Shown here in pieces: positions 38,572 to 47,350 of a stretch of 64,000 bases of DNA. Positions within the stretch are counted from its first letter, which is position 1; every line of letters starts with the position of its first letter. The notes under the pieces are model-generated. The model saw nothing but the letters and a program-made list of their open reading frames with translations. It was not told the DNA's origin and did no database searches. A program made the translations under genes and the position numbers. The DNA is from Sulfurovum sp. FS08-3 (GTDB lineage: Bacteria > Campylobacterota > Campylobacteria > Campylobacterales > Sulfurovaceae), in contig JQIS01000001.1 of NCBI GenBank assembly GCA_000830175.1, positions 159,482 through 223,481 on the forward strand, read 5' to 3'.

Positions 38572-38658
38572 ATTCCATCTCTCCCGAGGTGGAATGCATA
38601 CAAAAGCTAAAACAACCTACCAAAACCTTCCTCGTTCCCAAATTGCATTTGGGAACGA
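38572..38658. repeat. two REP-like hairpins
   Basis: Hairpin 1: ATTCCATCTC (38572-38581), loop TCCC, GAGGTGGAAT, with all positions paired including one G-T. Hairpin 2: TCGTTCCCAAAT (38632-38643), loop TGC, ATTTGGGAACGA (38647-38658), perfect. Such GGGAACGA hairpins are common intergenic repeats in many bacteria. They lie in the gene-free stretch 38490-38927, directly next to the transposase-related element. Confidence 0.75.
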
Positions 38659-38667
38659 AACCTAAGT

Positions 38668-38841
38668 ACCGTATCACGAATCTCCACTTTTTCTTTTCTC
38701 CATCACAATTTTAGAAACAGCCAAACTACTAATCCTCTTGCAGGGTTTTGGCTTTTTCATCTCTTATGCCATACTCTGTTTTGATAGGTTTTTTATCGTT
38801 TGGTATTCATAGTATAGAAAAGTGGAAATTTATGATACGGT
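38668..38841. mobile_element. REP-associated transposase element remnant, left copy
   Basis: Bounded by imperfect inverted repeats of about 25 bases: it opens ACCGTATCACGAATCTCC and closes GGAAATTTATGATACGGT. About 150 bp are shared with the copy at 45861-46118 in the same orientation, with about 84 bp missing in the middle. The terminal base pair that differs between copies is changed in both arms (CCGTA/TACGG here, CCATA/TATGG there). The element has no intact gene. It lies upstream in map order of the type III restriction operon. Confidence 0.8.
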
Positions 38842-38927
38842 GATAATTTTTTGGTACTTGTTTCTCACGCCTTGCCTATCTATCCTTGATAGTATGTGTT
38901 TGAGACTAAGCCAAAATATCCCTGTCA

Positions 38928-41672
38928 TTATTTAATCAATTGCAACCCATCATATTTAGCTTTAAAACTAGCATTATGGGCTTCATTAAAGAACGGTAAA
39001 CCAATTAGTCTATAGCTTGGATTCTCTGCTTTTATGACATTATCAAATCCATATCTATCACTAATCTGCTCTAAAAACTCTTCTTTCCATCCCTCTTTAC
39101 CAGTTTTAAATGTTCCATCTTCACCTTTAAACTCATTACCTTTAGGCTCTATGAATACTTGGTATTGTAAACTATTTTTACCTTTTAAAAACAGGATAAA
39201 GTCAGGTTGAAAACCTCTACCTTTTTTAAAGTCATAAATTTTGTAAACTTCCTCATTTCTTAATAAATAAACTTCATCATGTTTAGTCTCTAGATTACCT
39301 ACTGTTGACTTTATAAAGCTTATAAGTCCTTTCTCCTCACTTGTACCATAAAAAGAGTCCAATATATACCATTTTTCATCTTCCAGCTCTTTAGCAATTC
39401 TATCTGAGTCAGAATCCTCTTTCACTGTTTTTGTTTTTGCTTCTGAGAAGAATTCTTTGAATGACCCTGGTATAAAATCACTACCTTTATTTGGATGGAT
39501 ATTATCTTTCAATTCAGCAAAGATTTTCTCTAAAAATTTTAATGTGATATTTAGTTTATCATCATTAGAGATATCATCATAGCTCATAGTTTTATTCACT
39601 ACGATATTAACTTTGAAAGCCCCCAATATTTCGTCTTTTTGTAAGTCTTCTATACTTTCAATTTCAAGCTCATCTTTGAGCTTATCAAATTGATAAAGTG
39701 AAGCTTCTTGTTTGGCTTTGATATTGATAGCTTTTCTAAAGATATGCTTCTCTATATCTTTAAACCTCTTCTCAATGGTATGTAAACCTTTTTCTTGTAA
39801 ATTTAACCGTTCTATATCTTCTTCATTACCAAAATCAATTTCTTGTTCAGATATTTCCAAACCTTTAATTTTATATGGTACTACAAAATCTTCTTTTAAA
39901 TCATTTAGTGTTTTCTTTTTTCTAGTAGGATTATCTATTTTTTTGTTATACCAAACTATTGTATTATTATAAAAATCAGTCTCTTCAAACCCTTGTTTTA
40001 ATTTAAAAGTTTTAACAATTTTATCATCTCTTACATATCCATCTTTTCTCAACTCTTCTTTTAAATGCGAGATATACCTTGACTCTTCATCATAGGTATA
40101 GTAGTAAAGCTCTTCTAGCACCCTAAGTTCATTCTTTAGGTCTTCATCAAATTTTCTTTTATTTTTAATTTTATCGTTATATACAAACGGAAAGTATCTT
40201 ACTCCTCTACCAATAAGTTGTTTCTCTTTTGTTGTTGCTTCAGGAGTTTTCTTTGTACTACCCCCTGCATTTTGTCCTTGATAAAGTCTTACTATATCAA
40301 AGAGATTCAGTACATCCCATCCCTCAGTAAGTCTATCAACGGTGAATATAGCTCTTATATGATTGTTTTTATCTTCAAGGCTATTGAGTAGTTTTTCTTG
40401 ATCCTCTGTTGTTTTTTCTGTCTTTGTTGTGTTGGTTTTAGAATTGGTAATGATGACATTCTTTTCTCCAAACCTACTTTTTATAAACTCAGCTATTTCA
40501 CCATAATGAATATCTTCAGTTTCGATAAAATTCAATACCTGCTCAGTTCTTGATCTTCCTTGCTCATGCACACTTTTTGTTTGAGATATTTTGTCTGAGA
40601 TAGTTATCAAAAAATCAAAATCACTAGCAGAGATATTTTCAGTCCAGTTCATAAACTCTTCATAGTCCATATTGGATTCTTCTATTGTTTTACTTCTAAA
40701 AAGTATAACGGGCTTGAAGTTGGCTATATTATTTCTCAATGCTATTTTGTGTCTATACCAGTTGAAGAGTAATGCTTGCAGGATTCTCTCTTTCTTTTGC
40801 AAAGTAGAAGAGATAAGATTTATCTCTTTGGTATATCCAGCTTCCAAAAACTCTTTGAGACCAAATTTATAGATAATCTTGTCTTCATACTTTTTGGCTA
40901 CCTCTTCATTGGCAGGGATAGTGGCTGTAAACTCTAATAATACATTTTTATTATCTTTTTTTGAACCATTCTTATTTAAGATAAGTTCAATAACTGTATG
41001 CTCCCAACCCTTTTTTTCTACAACATCAGCACCACCTTTTAACTCTTCTTCAAACATCTCTTTTTGAATTGTTATGTTCTTGGTGTTTGCATTGAGGTGA
41101 TGGGCTTCATCTGCAAGCATGACAATATCTTTTGAATGCAAGTCATCCAAAGTCGTTTGGTTTTCTCTCTCTATATGAATGTCGTTGTATAGCTTTTGAA
41201 TGGTCGTAAATTTAATCTCTATGCCTTGTGGATTATCACTAAAAGTCTCTACTTTTTTGATATTTACCGTTTTATCATCGATAACGATTTTATCTTTATA
41301 AAGATACTTTGTATGCGTAGAGTCGATGAAGTTATTTTCTGTTTTATCTACGATATTATTTTGATTTACAAAGAAGATAAAGTGCCTATATCCTTTGTTG
41401 TAATAGTAAAGAATAGTAGAAGCCATAAGTAGGGTTTTACCTGTACCTGTAGCCAAATTAAACATAAGATGAGTAGGTCTTTTTTGAAGTTTTGATTTTG
41501 GATTTTCATAAAATAAGAAATTTTCAAAAGCTTCTTTTTGCCAATCAAAAAGGTCATATTTCAAATTACTTGAAATATAGTTTGGTATTTCAAACACTTC
41601 AGGATTAAAGCTTTTTAAGGCTTCTTTTTGAGTGTTGATAGTGTCATATAGGTATTTAATAGTCATTCCCAT
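38928..41672 (-). CDS. res: type III restriction enzyme, Res subunit
   Basis: A 914-residue helicase-nuclease. Walker A ATGTGKT at about 74-80, DEAH box in ADEAHHLNA, helicase motif VI-like IGRGVRYFPF, and a C-terminal PD-(D/E)xK site (QPDFILFLKG...FIEPKG). Type III Res needs Mod and two inversely oriented sites to cut DNA. Start ATG 41672 or the ATG two codons later. Only 5 bases separate it from the GHKL gene. It looks intact. Confidence 0.94.
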   Translation of the reverse strand: MGMTIKYLYDTINTQKEALKSFNPEVFEIPNYISSNLKYDLFDWQKEAFENFLFYENPKSKLQKRPTHLMFNLATGTGKTLLMASTILYYYNKGYRHFIFFVNQNNIVDKTENNFIDSTHTKYLYKDKIVIDDKTVNIKKVETFSDNPQGIEIKFTTIQKLYNDIHIERENQTTLDDLHSKDIVMLADEAHHLNANTKNITIQKEMFEEELKGGADVVEKKGWEHTVIELILNKNGSKKDNKNVLLEFTATIPANEEVAKKYEDKIIYKFGLKEFLEAGYTKEINLISSTLQKKERILQALLFNWYRHKIALRNNIANFKPVILFRSKTIEESNMDYEEFMNWTENISASDFDFLITISDKISQTKSVHEQGRSRTEQVLNFIETEDIHYGEIAEFIKSRFGEKNVIITNSKTNTTKTEKTTEDQEKLLNSLEDKNNHIRAIFTVDRLTEGWDVLNLFDIVRLYQGQNAGGSTKKTPEATTKEKQLIGRGVRYFPFVYNDKIKNKRKFDEDLKNELRVLEELYYYTYDEESRYISHLKEELRKDGYVRDDKIVKTFKLKQGFEETDFYNNTIVWYNKKIDNPTRKKKTLNDLKEDFVVPYKIKGLEISEQEIDFGNEEDIERLNLQEKGLHTIEKRFKDIEKHIFRKAINIKAKQEASLYQFDKLKDELEIESIEDLQKDEILGAFKVNIVVNKTMSYDDISNDDKLNITLKFLEKIFAELKDNIHPNKGSDFIPGSFKEFFSEAKTKTVKEDSDSDRIAKELEDEKWYILDSFYGTSEEKGLISFIKSTVGNLETKHDEVYLLRNEEVYKIYDFKKGRGFQPDFILFLKGKNSLQYQVFIEPKGNEFKGEDGTFKTGKEGWKEEFLEQISDRYGFDNVIKAENPSYRLIGLPFFNEAHNASFKAKYDGLQLIK

Positions 41673-41677
41673 AAATA

Positions 41678-43624
41678 TTACTTTATAATTTCATGTACAA
41701 TTGTATCAACATTATTTTCACTAGATTTCTTTGCTTGTATTTGTAATTTATCTTTTAAGTATTTCATTTTTGTTCCCCATTCAACTTCTAAAACATCTGA
41801 CCATTTACGAACATAAATTTTAACTTTTCCATTATTAAAATTAAACGCAAGTCCTCTTTCTATTTCTCCATAGTTCTTTTGTGAGTCAATTTTTCTTTCT
41901 ATATGTTCATCAAAGTCTTTCCCAATTAAACAAAATTCCCAATATTGGTTCGGGCTATTACATAAAGATTGTTTCAGTATTGCTTCCATATAGCCTTCAA
42001 TTTGGTCATATTCTTTTTTTCCAAGTTTTATTGATGCTCTTTTAATTTCAACCACAATATTTTTTTGAATTTTCTCTCCTAGAGGTTCTGTTTTTGTTAA
42101 AAATAAATCAACTTCACCATTAGGTTGTGTTTCTAATTCAGGATCATCTATAGCCAATATTTTTTTTGCATATTCTGTTAAAACATTTTTCAAAGCTCCC
42201 TCTGTTGAGCTAAATAATCTAAATTGTTCTCCAAAAAGCCAAAAGTTTTCATTTAATATTTTTTGAATATGTTTTACTTCTAGAGTTTCTTTTTCATGTT
42301 CTGAAATTAGAATTTTAAGTTTATTTAAAACTTCTAATCTATGATCAATTTCTTTAGTAGTTTTTATTATATTTGATAATGAAGTTCTATTGAGAATATC
42401 CAATAAGTCATGTTTTTCTTCATCTGTAAGTTCTTGTAATTGTTCTAAGATAGTCTTGATTAATATATCATCTTGATTTGAAAGTAGTCCTGCAAAAGTA
42501 GCACATATAAACTTTATTTCTGGATCACTTTTACCTACAAAAAGTGATGGGGTAATTGTATAAATTGTCTTTAGTAAATCATCATAAGAGTCCTCATCAT
42601 ATATTCCAAAGTTTGAAAGATTTGGTATTAAATGATCTTTCTTGAGTTTTTTTAATAAATAATCTGACTGTTCTATAAGGTATGGCTTTCTTAATTTTAT
42701 TAATTCTTCTTTTATTTTTTGGATAATTTGTTTTTTTATTCTTGTAATTTCTTTATCACTAAAATCAAAAGTCTGTTGTTCTGTATTTTCTTCGTTAATA
42801 TCTTCAGGAGACTCAAAGAGTTTTGACTTTATATATACAGAATGCCAAAAATCATCTCTTTTTTTATTTAAACCAGTATTTTGTTTAAAAATTTCTACAC
42901 TTTTATCATTTAGAAAATAATACTTTGAAAATTCTGTAGGCTTTTGTTCCCATAAAATGATTCTTATTTCAAACTGTTCATCTAATTTTTTTTGAATATC
43001 TTCTGAAAAGAAGTTTTTATCTAAAGTTTTAATATTCTTTATATTTTTAGCTATATCTACTGCTTCGCCATTTATAAAAATTTTATAGTTTGTATTTTCT
43101 TCTAGGAACCAACCAAAATTTATTAATATTTCCTTATGTAAATTATCTACAGATAACAATATTGATGAGAAGTTTTCTTTTATGTTAATAAAGTTTATCT
43201 GTGTTCCTATATTATCGAACACTACATTTTCTTTCTTGATGACTGTGTCATGTTGTAAAGTTAATTTTTTCTTTTTGCTAAAAACTTCAATTTGCCCAGC
43301 AATCCAAATAAAAGCATACCTGCCTCTTCCAAGTTTTCCTTTAGGGAGAGTTTTATTTGCTACTGATTTTTTAGTAGAAGATATAAAATTATTTGTAACA
43401 GCATTATCATCAAAATCCCACCCCTTACCATTATCAACAATTTGTACATTTTTTACATAACCTATTCCCTCAGGAGGAAGCTCAAAATTTATTTTTACTT
43501 CATTTGCTCCCGCATCAAAAGAATTCCATATGTACTCAAAGAGACACTTATATGGTTTATCCTTATATAGCTTGAGTTCAGTTTTTATGGACTGTTCATT
43601 GATTTTTAATTCTGACTTAACCAT
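41678..43624 (-). CDS. GHKL (MutL/MORC-like) ATPase fused to a PD-(D/E)xK nuclease-like domain
   Basis: A 648-residue protein encoded between mod and res. The N-terminal Bergerat ATP fold has the N-box E30-x3-N34-x2-D37 (EYIWNSFDAGA), G1 DNGKG (D64) and G2 KLGRGRYAF (about 97-105). The middle region (about 200-470) is helical. The C-terminal ~170 residues carry D506 in GEVDLFL and E526-x-K528 in VVEIKR, a PD-(D/E)xK site of the DUF4263 (Shedu C-terminal) type. MORC/MutL-like ATPases are known in prokaryotic restriction loci. The role here is not established; an ATP-gated accessory nuclease is the simplest inference. Gaps to mod and res are 6 and 5 bases. Confidence 0.82.
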   Translation of the reverse strand: MVKSELKINEQSIKTELKLYKDKPYKCLFEYIWNSFDAGANEVKINFELPPEGIGYVKNVQIVDNGKGWDFDDNAVTNNFISSTKKSVANKTLPKGKLGRGRYAFIWIAGQIEVFSKKKKLTLQHDTVIKKENVVFDNIGTQINFINIKENFSSILLSVDNLHKEILINFGWFLEENTNYKIFINGEAVDIAKNIKNIKTLDKNFFSEDIQKKLDEQFEIRIILWEQKPTEFSKYYFLNDKSVEIFKQNTGLNKKRDDFWHSVYIKSKLFESPEDINEENTEQQTFDFSDKEITRIKKQIIQKIKEELIKLRKPYLIEQSDYLLKKLKKDHLIPNLSNFGIYDEDSYDDLLKTIYTITPSLFVGKSDPEIKFICATFAGLLSNQDDILIKTILEQLQELTDEEKHDLLDILNRTSLSNIIKTTKEIDHRLEVLNKLKILISEHEKETLEVKHIQKILNENFWLFGEQFRLFSSTEGALKNVLTEYAKKILAIDDPELETQPNGEVDLFLTKTEPLGEKIQKNIVVEIKRASIKLGKKEYDQIEGYMEAILKQSLCNSPNQYWEFCLIGKDFDEHIERKIDSQKNYGEIERGLAFNFNNGKVKIYVRKWSDVLEVEWGTKMKYLKDKLQIQAKKSSENNVDTIVHEIIK

Positions 43625-43630
43625 AAGATA

Positions 43631-45727
43631 CTACTTTTCATTATAAAATTGATTTGTTGACTTCTGATCCTCTTCACTAATACCAAACCTCTTATCTTCC
43701 ATTTCACTTTTTTGAACATACATTTGGTTTAAATCAAGCATAGTCAAAAACATTCTTTTTTGCTCCTCCAAAGATAAAGCTTTAAATTCATCTTCGTTGA
43801 TAACTTTGTCTTTAAACTCTTTGATTTTTAAATTATAGTTCAAAAAGTATTTTTCATATAGAGTATCAAATAGTTTTACTAAATCATCCAAGCTTTTACA
43901 AGTATTTATCTCTTCTTTGGCTTCTTCATTCCATTTAGCTAATTCAAAATAAATAAAGTCTCCTCCACCTTGCCAATTAACTGCTTTTGAAATACCTGTT
44001 GTATCTTTATTGATAACATTTTGAAGCCTAATAACACTATCATTATTATCATAATCAAGTTGTTCTATGCCAATATATTGTCTTCCCATTTTATGAGCAA
44101 CTGCACAAGTAGTACCGCTACCTAGGTGATAATCAAGAACTAGATCATTTTCTTCTGTAGAGAGTTCAATAATTCTTTTTAATAACAATTCAGGTTTTTT
44201 ACCATTCTTTAGTGTCACACTACCTTCATTTGCAATTCCAGTAAAACTAATATCAGTCCAAACATCAGTTAAAGCTTGTGCTGGAACATAATTCCCGTCA
44301 ATATTTTTAAAATTATTCCCCCAAAATACAATCATTTCTCCATTCAAAATATAAAAATTCTCAATATCCTCATTCGGATGTTGCATAACAACACCTTTAT
44401 TTTTTTTAGATTCCAACACAGTTTTATTTCTCTTTATTAATGCTCCACCACCTACTGCAGCGGTTCTGAAAACTTGATTTTTATTTTTAAATGCAAACTC
44501 AGAAAGTTTTTCATTAATAACAGTTTTAGAAAAATCCTTTTTAAAATCATCAGCACTTTTATACCCTTCATTTTCTGAAAGGACTTCAATTAGTGATTTA
44601 TATTTCCACTTAGAAAAATCATCTTCAGGATTTATTAAATAAAATTTGTATGCACTATCATAATCCTTTTGTATATAAATTTTATTAAGCTTATTTTTTA
44701 AACTATCTTTACCATAAATATAAATGTGATTTGCTGTTGAAAATATTTTTGCACTGGTAGCTTTAAATCCAGAAGGAGCATTTGTAGTCATTGTAATATG
44801 ATTAAGATAATTATCTCTTCTAAATATTTCATCTAATAAAACTTGCATATAAGAAGCTTCCTCATTCCCAACATGGACTACAATAACACCATTATCCCTT
44901 AAAAGCTCTTTGGCTACCTCTAAACGATTTTTCATAAAAGTCAACCAAGTTGAATGATTAAATGAGTCATTATATTTGAACTCATCTTTTCCTGTATTAA
45001 ATGGTGGATCAATATAAATGAGTTTCACTTTCCTTGCAAACTGGCTCTTCAGACCATGCAACACTAAAAGGTTGTTACCTTTAATAATTAAATTTTCTTT
45101 AATTGTTCCATCTTCATCCCTTTTTATATTTCCAACACTAACTTCACCATCTTTTGTATATCTCTTCCAGTTTACAAGAGCTTTTTCATCAAAAAGTCTA
45201 TCTATCTCATCGTGAGCTAATACTTGATTAAAAAATATCTCTTTTCTTTTGGTTTGCTTTTCCTTATATCCTGCTTCTTCTGTTATCTTTTCACCTTTGA
45301 CAGTCTTAGTTTTCTCTTCTTCGTATTCAAAATAGGTATCCATTCCTTCTTCGCTACTTTGTCCACCCTCAAGCACACAATCCTTATAAGGAAAGTCCAA
45401 CACCACATCATTGGTATCTTTGAGAAATCTTTTACCATCGGTTAAACCGATACGGTTTTTATAAGCAGTGTAAGAGTTGTTAATCTTGTTCTCTTCCATG
45501 AAGAATTTAAAATTATTCATCTTGAAAACATAAGCATCTTTGATCTTCACAAAAAACTTATCTCTCAAAGACTCCTCCTGAAGCAACAGACCAATCACTG
45601 CTTCATCAATCTGCTCTACCAAATCCAAAAGAAGAGTCTGATTTAACTCTGTTTGCTCTTCATTCCAAAGTCTTTTATCTTGTTTTAAAATTTCTAAAAT
45701 TTTGTTTTTTATTTGTGTGTTTTCCAT
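43631..45727 (-). CDS. mod: type III DNA methyltransferase, Mod subunit
   Basis: A 698-residue N6-adenine methylase of the beta class: catalytic motif IV DPPFNTG at 240-246 comes before the SAM-binding FxGxG-like YHLGSGTT near 535. The central ~250 residues form the target-recognition domain. Mod methylates one strand of an asymmetric site and gives Res its specificity. No simple-sequence tract suited to phase variation is visible at the 5' end, unlike many epsilonproteobacterial mod genes. It is the first gene of the three-gene operon. Confidence 0.94.
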   Translation of the reverse strand: MENTQIKNKILEILKQDKRLWNEEQTELNQTLLLDLVEQIDEAVIGLLLQEESLRDKFFVKIKDAYVFKMNNFKFFMEENKINNSYTAYKNRIGLTDGKRFLKDTNDVVLDFPYKDCVLEGGQSSEEGMDTYFEYEEEKTKTVKGEKITEEAGYKEKQTKRKEIFFNQVLAHDEIDRLFDEKALVNWKRYTKDGEVSVGNIKRDEDGTIKENLIIKGNNLLVLHGLKSQFARKVKLIYIDPPFNTGKDEFKYNDSFNHSTWLTFMKNRLEVAKELLRDNGVIVVHVGNEEASYMQVLLDEIFRRDNYLNHITMTTNAPSGFKATSAKIFSTANHIYIYGKDSLKNKLNKIYIQKDYDSAYKFYLINPEDDFSKWKYKSLIEVLSENEGYKSADDFKKDFSKTVINEKLSEFAFKNKNQVFRTAAVGGGALIKRNKTVLESKKNKGVVMQHPNEDIENFYILNGEMIVFWGNNFKNIDGNYVPAQALTDVWTDISFTGIANEGSVTLKNGKKPELLLKRIIELSTEENDLVLDYHLGSGTTCAVAHKMGRQYIGIEQLDYDNNDSVIRLQNVINKDTTGISKAVNWQGGGDFIYFELAKWNEEAKEEINTCKSLDDLVKLFDTLYEKYFLNYNLKIKEFKDKVINEDEFKALSLEEQKRMFLTMLDLNQMYVQKSEMEDKRFGISEEDQKSTNQFYNEK

Positions 45728-45860
45728 ACTCTAAACCATAAGAATTAAATTATTTTTATTGTATCGATAAAAGGACTAAAAGCAATTTAATATTTGTTTT
45801 ATTTATAGATTAGATTAAATTAAAAGATAATCTATCTCTTGAAATTATTTTTTTCAAAAT

Positions 45861-46118
45861 AAGCACCATATCACAAATCTCCACTTTTTCTTTTCTCTAT
45901 CACAATTTTAGAAACAGCTGAGCTATTTGGCTTTGTCTATAACCATCTTCCATAGCAATGATTATAACATTATTACGTTGTACTTTGGTTTTTGATTTGT
46001 TAAAATGCTCTTGCAGGGTTTTGGCTTTTTCATCTCTTATGCCATACTCTGTTTTGATAGGTTTTTTTATCACTTGGTATGATAGCATAGAAAAGTGGAA
46101 ATTTATGATATGGTGCTT
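45861..46118. mobile_element. REP-associated transposase element remnant, right copy
   Basis: Inverted ends AAGCACCATATCACAAATC and GATTTATGATATGGTGCTT-like (45861 onward and up to 46118) enclose 258 bp. It shares two blocks with the element at 38668-38841 and contains the end of a transposase gene. It ends 4 bases from the stop of the toxin remnant. With the left copy it forms direct repeats around the type III operon, about 7.0 kb apart. The stretch 45728-45860 is AT-rich and holds no gene. Confidence 0.8.
45900..46088 (-). pseudogene. C-terminal fragment of a REP-associated (Y1-type) transposase
   Basis: A 62-codon frame. EDGYRQSQIAQLF is the start of the C-terminal helix-turn-helix of this transposase family; the family normally continues with LGLS and a recognition helix, but here the frame ends at LKL. 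The Y1 catalytic domain is missing. It lies inside the right inverted-repeat element. Only a remnant. Confidence 0.65.
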
Positions 46119-46121
46119 ATT

Positions 46122-46258
46122 TTATAATGGTTTATTTTTATTAAAGATTCTTAAAATTTCTATCTCTTTTTTCATTGGTCTTATTCTGTATATTATCGTA
46201 TAGCCTTCATGAATCATGTCTCTAATATTTTTATCATTAAAATATATTGATTCATTAT
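46122..46258 (-). pseudogene. truncated RelE/ParE-family toxin
   Basis: Directly after the antitoxin, one frame reads NESIYFNDKNIRDMIHEGY then TIIYRIRPMKKEIEILRIF and ends at TAA 46124-46122. This is the C-terminal half of a ParE/RelE toxin (the R-x-M/L-I-x-x-GY-x-I/I-Y-R-I core). It has no start codon before this part and the first ~45 residues are absent, so the gene is decapitated. The transposase-related element begins 3-4 bases beyond its stop. Confidence 0.72.
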
Positions 46259-46500
46259 TTTTGCAATGACGCTGTAAAAGTATCTATATCATTCCAAAAA
46301 TTTTCATTGCTTATCATTTGAACATTGCCATTATCAATCTCTTCTATATCTTGTTGAAGTTGTTTTTGTCTTTCATAAAAATATGGGTCATGCTCCAATT
46401 TTTTATCTTTTTGAAGTTGAACTTTATCTTTATAGTGTTCAAGTATTGTCAAAAAATCTTGTACAAAGTTATCTTGAATATTTACTGTTAATGTTTGCAT
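46255..46500 (-). CDS. antitoxin-like protein (partner of a RelE/ParE toxin)
   Basis: An 81-residue protein. The N-terminal strand (QTLTVNIQDNF) suits a ribbon-helix-helix DNA-binding domain, and the rest is a charged helix that would wrap the toxin. Size, composition and position directly before a ParE/RelE remnant support an antitoxin. Its own frame is intact while the toxin gene is truncated, so it is probably an orphan. Confidence 0.65.
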   Translation of the reverse strand: MQTLTVNIQDNFVQDFLTILEHYKDKVQLQKDKKLEHDPYFYERQKQLQQDIEEIDNGNVQMISNENFWNDIDTFTASLQK

Positions 46501-46563
46501 AGTAAAATCCTTGCTCTAAATGTAATAAATTATATAGGAATTTCTTGTAAAAATTGGCTTTTT

Positions 46564-46581
46564 GGTGCATTGAAATGCACC
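46564..46581. repeat. REP-like hairpin
   Basis: GGTGCATT-GA-AATGCACC, a perfect palindrome with flanks TTTTT and a downstream CATTATG. It resembles the hairpin at 48632-48651. It lies in the 46501-46639 gap, whose remainder includes a half-site CAGTTTGGAAACGAGG but no gene. Confidence 0.55.
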
Positions 46582-46639
46582 TATACTATTTTAACCATTA
46601 TGATTTCACACTCTCACAGTTTGGAAACGAGGATAAAGC

Positions 46640-47248
46640 CTATTTGTAAGCGGTGAGCAAAAATACGCTAAACTCTCGATGGGGTTTTTTGATGATGCTT
46701 ACGGTTTCAAAATGGATTGCTTTAAATCCAGCGTTTTTGACAATCTCTTCCAAAACCTCACGCTCAAAGCCAAAATGAAAAACTCCCGTGTTGTCATCGT
46801 GAAACGTCCCATCCTCTTTGTCCAAATCGGCAATGGCAATAAATCCCCCTTGTGCAACCATAGCGTACATCTTCTCGAAGAGCTTTTGTTGATTGGCGAT
46901 GTGGTGAATGGTCATGGAGGAGATAATGCCATCATAGACATGGGGCAAGGTATCGTTATCAAGGTCGTGGTGGAGCAGTTGCGTTTTGCACTCAAACTCA
47001 TTGCATTTGAGCTTAAACATCTCTAGCATTGAGGGGGAGTTGTCAATGGCTACAATGGTATCGACATAGGGGGCTACAAAGTAGCTCAACAGTCCCGTAC
47101 CCGCTCCAAAATCGGCTATTGTCATATCGCTTTTAAGGGCTATATTGGCAATAATCGCATCGGCAATAGCCCCTGCATTTTTAACACGTTTGGAGTTTAG
47201 ATCCCATGTTTTGGATTTGTGTTCAAAGTGGTCTTTGGTCTCTTGCAT
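46640..47248 (-). CDS. class I SAM-dependent methyltransferase
   Basis: A 202-residue Rossmann-fold methyltransferase. Motif I is DFGAGTGLLS (about 46-55), motif II ends in IDNS (about 69-72), and MTIHHI (about 112-117) follows motif IV. The substrate is unknown; the type resembles UbiE-like and small-molecule methylases. It stands alone, divergent from nothing obvious, and ends next to REP-like sequence. The upstream site GGAAGAG supports the start. Confidence 0.88.
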   Translation of the reverse strand: MQETKDHFEHKSKTWDLNSKRVKNAGAIADAIIANIALKSDMTIADFGAGTGLLSYFVAPYVDTIVAIDNSPSMLEMFKLKCNEFECKTQLLHHDLDNDTLPHVYDGIISSMTIHHIANQQKLFEKMYAMVAQGGFIAIADLDKEDGTFHDDNTGVFHFGFEREVLEEIVKNAGFKAIHFETVSIIKKPHREFSVFLLTAYK

Positions 47249-47350
47249 CTCTCTTCCTTTTTTTTGTAGGCAAATGTTACATCGCTTTATTAAATACAGT
47301 TATAACACTAACTCCCTTATATCGGGCTTGGTTTGTCCATGGCGATGCTT

